From CBDCDJ01 sp965215355 (lineage in GTDB: Bacteria; Deinococcota; Deinococci; Deinococcales; Trueperaceae): a DNA stretch of 64,000 bases. Where the stretch lies: positions 1,984,001 through 2,048,000 of the forward strand of contig CBDCDJ010000007.1 in the NCBI GenBank assembly GCA_965215355.1. The letters are read 5' to 3'. The number at the start of each line of letters is the position of its first letter. The stretch's first letter is position 1. Shown one piece after another: positions 55,081 to 61,770 of the stretch. A program made the position numbers and the translations under genes. The notes under the pieces are model-generated. The model was not told the origin of the DNA. It saw only the letters and a list, made by a program, of their open reading frames with translations, and did no database searches.

Positions 55081-56214
55081 TCAACGAACCGCGGCCAAGT
55101 AGCGCTGTGGGTCGAAGAGTGTGACAGGATGTGGCGTCACTCCCTGCACCGCCAGGTCGGCCAGCACCTCGCCCACCACGCTGCAAAACTTGAAGCCGTG
55201 GCCGGAAAAACCCGCCGCGAAGCTCACGTGATTAAAGTCCGGGTGTCGCCCGATGACGAAGTGCTCGTCGGGGGAGTTGGTGAACAAGCAGGTTTTCAGC
55301 GTCATGGTGGGGCCGTTCGCTTCGGGAAAGTAGCGGGCCACGCAGTCGCGCAGCACCGCCTCGTCGCGGGGGTACACGTCCCGCTCGAGCCGGTCGGGGT
55401 CGACCGTTTCATGCAGGTGGTGGTAAAGCCCGATTTTGAAACCGGGAATTCCGTAAACCGGAAAGCCGTAGTAGCGGCCCTCGTCTACAGCTAAGTTGAA
55501 GACCGGGAAGCGGTCGGGCGTGAACAGCTGGGGTTTGTGAGGTTGAAACCAGCCCAGCACCTGCCGCTCGGCCTGCGCGCTGCCGCCCAAACCAGGCACT
55601 TGCTGCGCCGCCCACGCGCCCGCCGTGACGACGAGTTCGGCCGCCTCGAAGGTGCCCCGCTCGGTGCGCACGGTGACGCCGCCGGACGTTTCGCGCCACT
55701 CGAGCACCCGCTCCCGCGCCCGCACCTCCGCACCCAAAGCTTGCGCCGCGCCGACGAAGTTGACGATGCACCGCTCCGGCGTCAAAAAGCCGCCTTCTTC
55801 TTGTAACAGCGCGAAGTGTCCGTCGGGCAACTCGTAACCGGGGAAGCGTTTATGTAGGTCGGCGGCGTCGAGCACTTCGTGGGGGATGCCGTGCTCGACG
55901 CAGGACGAGTGCGAGCCCTTGAACACCCAATCGTCTTCCGGACCGGCGTCGATGGACCCCGTGACGTGCAAAACCCGTTCGCCCGTAACCCCTTCCAACT
56001 CCCGCCACAGCTCGTAAGCGCGGCGCAGCAGCGGCACGTAAGCGCCGTCCTCGTAGTAGGCGAGCCGGATGATGCGCGTCGCGCCGTGCGACGAGCCCAG
56101 TTCGTGCGGCACGTCGAAACGCTCCAGGCCGAGCACGCGTTTGCCGCGCTTGGCGAGTTCGTACAGCGCCGCGCTGCCCATGCCGCCCACGCCGAGGACG
56201 ATGACGTCGTACAT
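55081..56214 (-). CDS. FAD-dependent oxidase, N-methyltryptophan/sarcosine oxidase (SolA) type
   Basis: 377 residues from ATG 56214, which shares a base with the stop of the upstream gene (TAATG). FAD-binding MYDVIVLGVGGMGSAALYEL, LGLERFDVPHELGSSHGATR with IIRLAYYEDGAYVPL (conserved SSHG..R..R.AY), and the C-terminal KTCLFTNSPDEHFVIGRHPD, where the Cys is the site of covalent flavin attachment in monomeric sarcosine oxidase. It oxidises N-methyl or secondary amines, making hydrogen peroxide and an aldehyde. Coupling to the SnoaL-domain gene suggests a defined catabolic step, but the substrate is unknown. Confidence 0.9.
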   Translation of the reverse strand: MYDVIVLGVGGMGSAALYELAKRGKRVLGLERFDVPHELGSSHGATRIIRLAYYEDGAYVPLLRRAYELWRELEGVTGERVLHVTGSIDAGPEDDWVFKGSHSSCVEHGIPHEVLDAADLHKRFPGYELPDGHFALLQEEGGFLTPERCIVNFVGAAQALGAEVRARERVLEWRETSGGVTVRTERGTFEAAELVVTAGAWAAQQVPGLGGSAQAERQVLGWFQPHKPQLFTPDRFPVFNLAVDEGRYYGFPVYGIPGFKIGLYHHLHETVDPDRLERDVYPRDEAVLRDCVARYFPEANGPTMTLKTCLFTNSPDEHFVIGRHPDFNHVSFAAGFSGHGFKFCSVVGEVLADLAVQGVTPHPVTLFDPQRYLAAVR

Positions 56215-57329
56215 TACGCCTCGCCCACGGGCCAGTAGATTTGCTTGAGGAGCGCGAACACGTCGAAGATGCACCACTCGCGTTCAATCTTGCCGTCGCG
56301 GATTTCGTGGTGCGTGATGCCCCAGGCGGTGACGGGCCTGCCGCTCGGCTCTCCGTACGGGCCGGGGCCGTCGTGGGTGCCGTTCAAAAACCAGCGCGTC
56401 GCCACGCGGTGGCCGCCAGCATCTTCAACGTGACACTGGTGGTCCACCACGAGCGCCAGGTCGGGGAGTGCCGCCATCATCCCGACGACGAACGCCTTGT
56501 AGTCGCCCAAACCGTAGCTCATCCGGTGGCCGGGCGTGCGCGCGTAGAGGTGCGGCGCGTAGTAGCGGTTCACGTCGCCAATCATGCGGCGGTTCCAGAC
56601 GTTGTGGAACATCGTTTTGACGAACGCTTCGGGGTCGCTCGCGTCCGCGTCGGGCAACCGTTCGGGTTGGACTTGCCCGCGCAAGCGCTCGACCTCGCCG
56701 GTCGCCCAGACGGGCGGGCGGGCGGCGCTGAGGGCGTCCCGCAAGGCCATCTTTTTAGCGAGGCTGACGGGCTCGAGGCCGAGCTGCTGCACCAGCGCCA
56801 ACTCGTCCCGGCAAATCCACTCTTCGACGACCCGGTTGTCTTTCACGAAGCAGTGGGCGATGCCCTGCCGCACGACCTTGCGCCCGGTCGGCGGGCCGTA
56901 GATGCTGTAGCCCGTGTTGCGCCCCGTCCAGGTGATGCGGTGCGACGAGTGAAAGCCGCGCTCGGCGTCGCCCGACCAAATCACGTCGTCGGCGTACAGG
57001 CGGATGTTCGGAAACGCGGCCATCGTCTTGGCGCTGTCCGCGATGACCTTGTCGCGCTCCATCGTCTGTCCATCCGAGGTGTGGATGAGCACGTTGTGGC
57101 GGTAGTGGTCGTAAATGCGCCCCAGCCCGCGCTCCTCCCAAATCTTGTGGGTGCTGCGGACGATGTAGTCGACGATGTCGACGTAGTCGTTGTCAAAACC
57201 CGTCATGTTCTGGCGTTTTTCACCACCGGGGTTCATCAACGTGCTGACGTCGGTGCCGGGCACGTCGGTCACAGGTTTTCGGCCCACGGCGTTCTTCGTC
57301 AGGGCGTCCGTTTCGTCCGTTTTCGCCAT
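56214..57329 (-). CDS. Double SnoaL/NTF2-like domain protein
   Basis: 371 residues from ATG 57329, with GGAG ten bases upstream. Two NTF2-like units are visible: residues 45-165 (VDYIVRSTHKIWEERGLGRI, YDHYRHNVLIHTSDG, RQGIAHCFVKDNRVVEEWIC) and residues 225-365 (MFHNVWNRRMIGDVNRYYAP, MMAALPDLALVVDHQCHVED, VTAWGITHHEIRDGKIEREW). SnoaL-like proteins are small cyclases, isomerases or hydrolases; tandem forms of this size are poorly described. It is the first gene of the minus-strand unit and is coupled to the SolA-like oxidase. A role in ring opening or isomerisation in the same pathway is inference. Confidence 0.75.
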   Translation of the reverse strand: MAKTDETDALTKNAVGRKPVTDVPGTDVSTLMNPGGEKRQNMTGFDNDYVDIVDYIVRSTHKIWEERGLGRIYDHYRHNVLIHTSDGQTMERDKVIADSAKTMAAFPNIRLYADDVIWSGDAERGFHSSHRITWTGRNTGYSIYGPPTGRKVVRQGIAHCFVKDNRVVEEWICRDELALVQQLGLEPVSLAKKMALRDALSAARPPVWATGEVERLRGQVQPERLPDADASDPEAFVKTMFHNVWNRRMIGDVNRYYAPHLYARTPGHRMSYGLGDYKAFVVGMMAALPDLALVVDHQCHVEDAGGHRVATRWFLNGTHDGPGPYGEPSGRPVTAWGITHHEIRDGKIEREWCIFDVFALLKQIYWPVGEA

Positions 57330-57616
57330 GCGGTTCTCCGTTTCAAACGAAAGAGGCTCGAGCTGTTCAGACGGAGGCAGTCGAGTCTCGCCGTGAACCC
57401 CCATTTGCGCTCGAAAGAGGCTCGAGGACCAGTAAAGTGCAGGAGCCGGTCAGGGTTTGCAAATCACCTTGAAAAAACACCGTACTATGGGCGCGATAGA
57501 GCCGTCAATCCCTTGCAGAGGGCGGCGGATGCGTTAAACTCGTCCGAGTACATTTAGTCCGGCCGTCCCCGAAGTCAAGGCCGGAAGTGTTTAACCTGAC
57601 CTCGAGAGGAGCAACG
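57330..57616. promoter_or_regulatory. Shared control region of the two divergent catabolic units
   Basis: Plus strand: TTGCAG (57513-57518), 16-base spacer, TAAACT (57535-57540), about 75 bases before the cupin gene. No strong palindrome was found. No regulator gene is adjacent, so control must come from elsewhere. Confidence 0.5.
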
Positions 57617-58255
57617 ATGGCAGACATCACCGACCCACGTGAACAGCGAGGCGACGACAGCACTCTGGGCGCGATGGAAGGACGCATCAGCCGTTTTCAA
57701 GACCTCCTGAAGCAACCCATCCCGCTGATGTTCATCGACAGCCCCTTGGAGCATCACCAACGCCTCAACTACGCGGTCATCGGCGACACCGCGAGCGAAA
57801 ACCCCGACTTCACGCCGATGATCACCACGCCGCACGGTTTTCAAATCGGCATGGTCAAGGCCGAGCCCGGCAACGGCCCCGCCTACCACACGCACGACTA
57901 CATAGAATGCTTCATGCCGCTGACCGAGCACAAGTGGCGCTTTTACTGGGGCGACAGCGAGGACACGGTCACGGGCGAGACAAATCTGGAAAAGTGGGAC
58001 CTCATCAGCTTGCCGCCCAAACTGTGGCGCGGTTTCGAGGTGCTGCCGGGTCAAGAGGGTACCGCTTGGCTGTTTGCGGTGCTCGAGCCTCACGAAGTCT
58101 TCCAGGGCAAAGACCCCTACTGGGCACCCTACGTCGTCAGCGCCGCCGAACGCCTGGGTTACGAGGCGGACGAAACGGGCAAGATGGTCAAAACGCCCGA
58201 CGGGTTCGACGCCTTGGGCCAGGACATTTTGAAGCGCATCGGCAGCCACGAGTAA
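57617..58255 (+). CDS. Cupin-domain protein
   Basis: 212 residues, ATG 57617 with GAGAGGAG upstream. A single cupin barrel occupies about residues 60-175: GHxH-like PAYHTHDYIECFMPLTEHKW gives two His and a Glu suited to bind metal, and the second motif region reads LISLPPKLWRGFEVLPGQEG followed by TAWLFAVLEPHE. The C-terminal 30 residues are helical. Cupins of this kind include isomerases, decarboxylases and dioxygenases. First gene of the plus-strand unit with hydrolase and aldolase. The hairpin at 58282 follows it. Precise reaction unknown. Confidence 0.75.
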   Translation: MADITDPREQRGDDSTLGAMEGRISRFQDLLKQPIPLMFIDSPLEHHQRLNYAVIGDTASENPDFTPMITTPHGFQIGMVKAEPGNGPAYHTHDYIECFMPLTEHKWRFYWGDSEDTVTGETNLEKWDLISLPPKLWRGFEVLPGQEGTAWLFAVLEPHEVFQGKDPYWAPYVVSAAERLGYEADETGKMVKTPDGFDALGQDILKRIGSHE

Positions 58256-58281
58256 GTTAGACCCCTCCGGCCCGCAGGGCC

Positions 58282-58302
58282 ACCTCCCCTCAAAGGGGAG
58301 GT
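58282..58302 (+). terminator. 8-bp hairpin after the cupin gene
   Basis: ACCTCCCC, TCAAA, GGGGAGGT, without a T run. A common type of intergenic hairpin; may attenuate reading into the hydrolase gene. Confidence 0.35.
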
Positions 58303-58366
58303 AAGGTCAAAAACCATTTTCTCTGCTGTTTATGTGGAAGGATATTCGGTACTCAGTGAAACGTAA

Positions 58367-59050
58367 GTGACAAACCTCATCCTGCTCCCCGGCACGCTCT
58401 GCACCGCGGCGACGTTCGAATACCAAGCCGCACACCTTGCCGACCTCACCGACCCGCTCGTGCTGCCGCTCAGTGTGGGCGAGACGGTGGCGGCCTGCGC
58501 GTCTTGGGTGTTGGAGAAAGCCCCGAAAACCTTTGCGCTGGCCGGGTTTTCTCAGGGAGCCATTGTCGCCCTCGAGACAGTGCGCCAAGCCCCGGAACGC
58601 GTCGCCAAACTCGCGCTGCTGGACGCCAACCCCGGCGGCAGCAGCGCGGCACAGTTGGACACCTGGGCGCGTTGGCAAAAAGAGGCTCGAGCGGGCGGCT
58701 TCGCAGACATTATTTCGGTGTTCACCAACGGCCTTCATCCGCAGGCGGAGCCAGGATTGAAGACAGTGCTCGAGCACATGGCCCTCGAGACGGGCGTCGA
58801 CACCTTCGTCACGCAGCTCGACATGCTCGCCAGCCGCGTCGACAGCCGCCCTTCACTCGGCGCGATAAACTGCCCCACCCTGCTGCTTGTCGGCAGACAG
58901 GATAAAGTGACACCGCTCGAACTCCACGAGGAAATGGCCCGCCTCATCCCGGACGCGGCGCTGGTGCCGGTTGAAGACAGCGGGCACTATAGTATGCTCG
59001 AGCAACCCCAAGCGGTCACGGCCGTCATGAGATACTGGTTGATAAGTTAA
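58367..59050 (+). CDS. Alpha/beta hydrolase
   Basis: 227 residues from GTG 58367 (VTNLILLPGTLCTAATFEYQ). The nucleophile elbow is GFSQGA (Ser about residue 61), the acid Asp lies in LLLVGRQDKVTPLELHEEMA (about 177), and the His in EDSGHYSMLEQP (about 205), completing the triad in the expected order. The oxyanion region LPGTLC is close to the N-terminus. The small cap (ARAGGFADIISVFTNGLHPQ) suits a compact acyl ester, enol-lactone or C-C bond substrate. It is 10 bases upstream of the aldolase gene, so the two are cotranslated. No strong ribosome-binding site precedes the GTG. Confidence 0.85.
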   Translation: MTNLILLPGTLCTAATFEYQAAHLADLTDPLVLPLSVGETVAACASWVLEKAPKTFALAGFSQGAIVALETVRQAPERVAKLALLDANPGGSSAAQLDTWARWQKEARAGGFADIISVFTNGLHPQAEPGLKTVLEHMALETGVDTFVTQLDMLASRVDSRPSLGAINCPTLLLVGRQDKVTPLELHEEMARLIPDAALVPVEDSGHYSMLEQPQAVTAVMRYWLIS

Positions 59051-59060
59051 GGGAGGCACC

Positions 59061-59852
59061 ATGCGCGAGAACAAGTTGAGGACGAAGCTCGAGAACGGTC
59101 AAGCGGTCGTCAACGGTTGGCTGCAAATCCCGTCGTCGGTCGCGGCCGAGGCGATGGCGCACCAAGGCTTCGACAGCCTGACCCTCGACCTGCAGCATGG
59201 CCCCTTGCACTACGACGCCGCGCTGCCGATGCTCCAGGCCATCTCCACGACCGACACCACTCCCTTAGCGCGCGTCCCCTGGAACGAACCCGGCATCATC
59301 ATGAAGATGCTCGACGCGGGCTGCTACGGCCTGATTTGCCCGATGGTCAACAGCCGCGCCGAGTGCGAGGCCTTCGTCCAGGCCTGCCGCTACCCGCCGC
59401 AGGGCTACCGCAGTTACGGGCCGACCAGGGCCACCCTTTACGCCGGGAAAGACTACGCGCCGAACGCCAACGCCACCGTGCTGACCTTCGCCATGATTGA
59501 AACCAAAGCGGCGCTTGCCAACTTGGAGGACATTTTAAGCGTGCCGGGTCTGGACGCCATCTACGTCGGGCCGGCCGACCTGAGCCAGTCGCTCGGCGGG
59601 CCGCCGGGCGCGGACTTTGCCGACGGGCCGGTGCCGGAGGCGCTGGACACGATTATCGAAGCCGCCAAACGCCACGGCGTCAAGGCCGGGCTTCACAACG
59701 CCTCGGTCGAATACTCGCAAAAGATGATAAAAAAAGGCTTTCAGTTCGTCACGGTGCAGTCGGATTTGGGGTTTTTGGTTGGGGCGGCGCAGAGGGTTGT
59801 GGACGGGTTTAAGGATAGTGCCGAGGAGTTGGATACGCCTGCGCCTTATTAA
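59061..59852 (+). CDS. HpcH/HpaI-type aldolase
   Basis: 263 residues, ATG 59061 with GGGAGG upstream. Class II pyruvate-aldolase barrel: SLTLDLQHGPLHYDAALPML (base region), LARVPWNEPGIIMKMLDAGC with YGLICPMVNS, RSYGPTRATLYAGKDYAPNA, and a metal-binding Glu in FAMIETKAALANLEDILSVP then GLDAIYVGPADLSQSLGG. The family cleaves 4-hydroxy-2-oxoacids to pyruvate and an aldehyde. It is the last gene of the plus-strand unit and would give central metabolites from the product of the preceding enzymes (inference). Confidence 0.9.
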   Translation: MRENKLRTKLENGQAVVNGWLQIPSSVAAEAMAHQGFDSLTLDLQHGPLHYDAALPMLQAISTTDTTPLARVPWNEPGIIMKMLDAGCYGLICPMVNSRAECEAFVQACRYPPQGYRSYGPTRATLYAGKDYAPNANATVLTFAMIETKAALANLEDILSVPGLDAIYVGPADLSQSLGGPPGADFADGPVPEALDTIIEAAKRHGVKAGLHNASVEYSQKMIKKGFQFVTVQSDLGFLVGAAQRVVDGFKDSAEELDTPAPY

Positions 59853-59859
59853 CCGAACC

Positions 59860-60912
59860 TTAATCGGAAACCGAATCATCAGCTTCGACGTTCCAAAGTT
59901 CTTTTAGACGGACTTCGGAGTCAGCGAAAGCCAGCAAGCTATTTTTGAGGCGCATTCCTGCGTCTGTCAAACCATAAATAGGACTCGTGGTGTTGCCATT
60001 TTCGGACTGACTTTGCTTAAAAGCCAGACCATACTCAATAAGCGGGTCAACGTTGTAACGTAACCATACATCCTCACTTTTGTCTTCTGAAGAGAGATGT
60101 GTTTCAAAAAAATTTATCTTTCTTCGGGCAAGCAGTTTCATAGTTAACTCAAACAGGTGCCCTACATTTTTTGGTTCAAGGTAGGAAAATTCTTTACAAA
60201 TTTTATTCCAAGTTCCCGCTTTGGCTTCTTGAACTTTTAGCAAATCTTTCCTTTTGTCCTCGCGCAAAATTTTGACTAAATTGTCAAAGCTGACACCGTT
60301 AAATTCGACTCTCGATGCTGCTACCTGTTCCCGAAGCTCACTGTTTTCTTTAGAAAGCCTTGCAAGTTCATTAAGAGTTTCCGCGTTCACCGCCTCTTCT
60401 GCGCGAATCCAGCCTTCAAGCTCAGGTCTTGCCTGCCAGTCCGGCAACTTTTGAAAGATGTGAGCTTTGATGTCTTTAACGTCACTCCAAGTAGCACGGT
60501 GTTTCTTTTCAACGAGTTCCCTGAATACTTTTAGCTTGTCTTGGTATTTCCTCTCATCTACAACGTCAAGACCTTTCTCGTTAACCCGTCTCTTATGAGC
60601 TTCGTCAGTGACAAGGATGCTCATAAACGGCTTGTTCTGACTTAGGGCATACTTGTACTCGAGTTCGACATAACTTTTCCCTGACTCCGGTTCAATCGAG
60701 CCGTAGCGACCACCTAGTATCAAAATGTAGGCGTCAGACTCGTCGATCCAACGCTTGATTTTCACCCACGACTCTTCATCGCCTGGCGTGAACTGCTCCA
60801 TTGCAGCAGGAATGTGACCAGCGGCTAGAATAGCCTCCATAGCCACCAATCTTTCATCAATAAGGTCTGTATATGTGGACGAAAGAAAAACTTGCAGCTT
60901 GCGTTGTCTCAC
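59860..60912 (-). CDS. DUF4062 protein with coiled coil and C-terminal helical domain
   Basis: 350 residues from GTG 60912. Residues 5-95 match DUF4062, a TIR-like fold (LQVFLSSTYTDLIDERLVAM, RWIDESDAYILILGGRYGSI, KSYVELEYKYALSQNKPFMS). Residues 175-215 form a coiled coil (LARLSKENSELREQVAA). The C-terminal third, with YNVDPLIEYGLAFKQSQSEN and IYGLTDAGMRLKNSLLAF, resembles a winged helix. The gene is visibly poorer in GC than its neighbours, indicating transfer. DUF4062 is found in NLR-like and defence-associated proteins. It starts 19 bases after a duplicated ftsK tail. Role as defence effector or sensor is inference. Confidence 0.8.
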   Translation of the reverse strand: MRQRKLQVFLSSTYTDLIDERLVAMEAILAAGHIPAAMEQFTPGDEESWVKIKRWIDESDAYILILGGRYGSIEPESGKSYVELEYKYALSQNKPFMSILVTDEAHKRRVNEKGLDVVDERKYQDKLKVFRELVEKKHRATWSDVKDIKAHIFQKLPDWQARPELEGWIRAEEAVNAETLNELARLSKENSELREQVAASRVEFNGVSFDNLVKILREDKRKDLLKVQEAKAGTWNKICKEFSYLEPKNVGHLFELTMKLLARRKINFFETHLSSEDKSEDVWLRYNVDPLIEYGLAFKQSQSENGNTTSPIYGLTDAGMRLKNSLLAFADSEVRLKELWNVEADDSVSD

Positions 60913-60931
60913 TCAAGAATCCTCTCGGTGG

Positions 60932-60992
60932 CTACTTCCCAAAAATATTCGGCAACTCATCCAACTCCACCAACACGTCGCGCGGTTTGCTG
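60932..60992 (-). repeat. Duplicated 3' end of ftsK
   Basis: About 61 bases closely match the last 61 bases of ftsK (61771-61831), differing at only a few positions. In frame it reads SKPRDVLVELDELPNIFGK and a stop, as in ftsK (SKPRDVLVDMDELPNIFGK). It lies between the antitoxin gene and the DUF4062 gene. Confidence 0.8.
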
Positions 60993-61013
60993 TCTATAAA
61001 GCCGCTTACGGAC

Positions 61014-61262
61014 TCAGTAGCTTTCTTCATCCCCCAAGCCGTGCTCTCGGTCGTAGCGCTCGAACTCGTCCAACAGCGCCAGCCCGTCTTCGGCAGACCC
61101 GAGGGCGGCGCGCGCTTTGAAACGCTGTGCCACGTCGTGTTCAGTCAAGAGTCGGGTGCTCATCTCGTCGAAGAGTTTGTTGAGGCTCATTTGCTTGGCC
61201 TCGGCAAGTTGTTTGAGGCGTTGGTGCTTTTCCTCGGGGACGCGGATGGTAAGAACGCTCAT
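61014..61262 (-). CDS. Ribbon-helix-helix-type antitoxin
   Basis: 82 residues from ATG 61262 (MSVLTIRVPEEKHQRLKQLA followed by EAKQMSLNKLFDEMSTRLL), the usual opening of small Arc/CopG/HicB-like DNA-binding antitoxins: one beta strand and two helices. The C-terminal part (ARAALGSAEDGLALLDEFER, YDREHGLGDEESY) is acidic and likely wraps the toxin. The start overlaps the stop of the PIN gene by four bases (ATGA), so toxin is translated first, the reverse of the common order. Operator candidates lie before the PIN gene. Confidence 0.8.
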   Translation of the reverse strand: MSVLTIRVPEEKHQRLKQLAEAKQMSLNKLFDEMSTRLLTEHDVAQRFKARAALGSAEDGLALLDEFERYDREHGLGDEESY

Positions 61263-61687
61263 GGTGGGTCTCCTTTCAGTAGCTCGGCAGGCGTGAGGAC
61301 GGACACGGGAAAGCGAAGTTCGGCGCATCTTAGGTCGCGGACGTTGTAGGTCACAATGCTGTCGGCATTGCCTGCTACGGCAAGTTCCAAAAGATGATTG
61401 TCACCTTCGTCAGGGCTGTTGGGTCGCCACAGGTAATACACCGGGACGAGTAAGGACACACTCAAAACATCGTTTAGCAGGCGCTCACGCTGCTGGGCGC
61501 TGAAGGGGGACTTTTGCATCAGCTCGTCTCTAGCAAACACGTCTTCGTACTCGAGAAAAAGCTTGTGGCTGATGAGGGGCTGATAGCTTCCCCTGAAGCA
61601 GCGTTTCAGAAGCTCACGATTGGAACTCTGTGGACTCAACACTGTGCTAACGAGAATGTTGGTGTCTAGCACGATACGTTTTCCCAC
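61259..61687 (-). CDS. PIN-domain toxin (putative ribonuclease)
   Basis: 142 residues from GTG 61687 (VGKRIVLDTNILVSTVLSPQ); TATCAT lies six bases before it. The frame also allows ATG 61705. Acidic active-site residues of the PIN fold are present: Asp in VLDTN, Glu in LFLEYEDV, and Asp-Glu-Gly-Asp in NSPDEGDNHLLELAVAGNAD, then SIVTYNVRDL. This is the COG1569-type PIN family. It cleaves RNA and is neutralised by the antitoxin encoded in the overlapping downstream gene. The pair lies between ftsK and a duplicated copy of the ftsK tail. Confidence 0.85.
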   Translation of the reverse strand: MGKRIVLDTNILVSTVLSPQSSNRELLKRCFRGSYQPLISHKLFLEYEDVFARDELMQKSPFSAQQRERLLNDVLSVSLLVPVYYLWRPNSPDEGDNHLLELAVAGNADSIVTYNVRDLRCAELRFPVSVLTPAELLKGDPP

Positions 61688-61693
61688 ACAAAG

Positions 61694-61714
61694 ATGATAG
61701 CACATATGATAGCA
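61694..61714 (-). promoter_or_regulatory. Direct repeats at the toxin-antitoxin promoter
   Basis: ATGATAGCA occurs at 61694-61702 and 61706-61714, 12 bases apart, covering the -10 box (TATCAT on the minus strand). Likely binding sites for the ribbon-helix-helix protein (inference). Confidence 0.5.
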
Positions 61715-61770
61715 GTTTGGCTATCGTTACAATGTCAAAAAAAGAACGCCAAGCCCAACACACCACCTCA

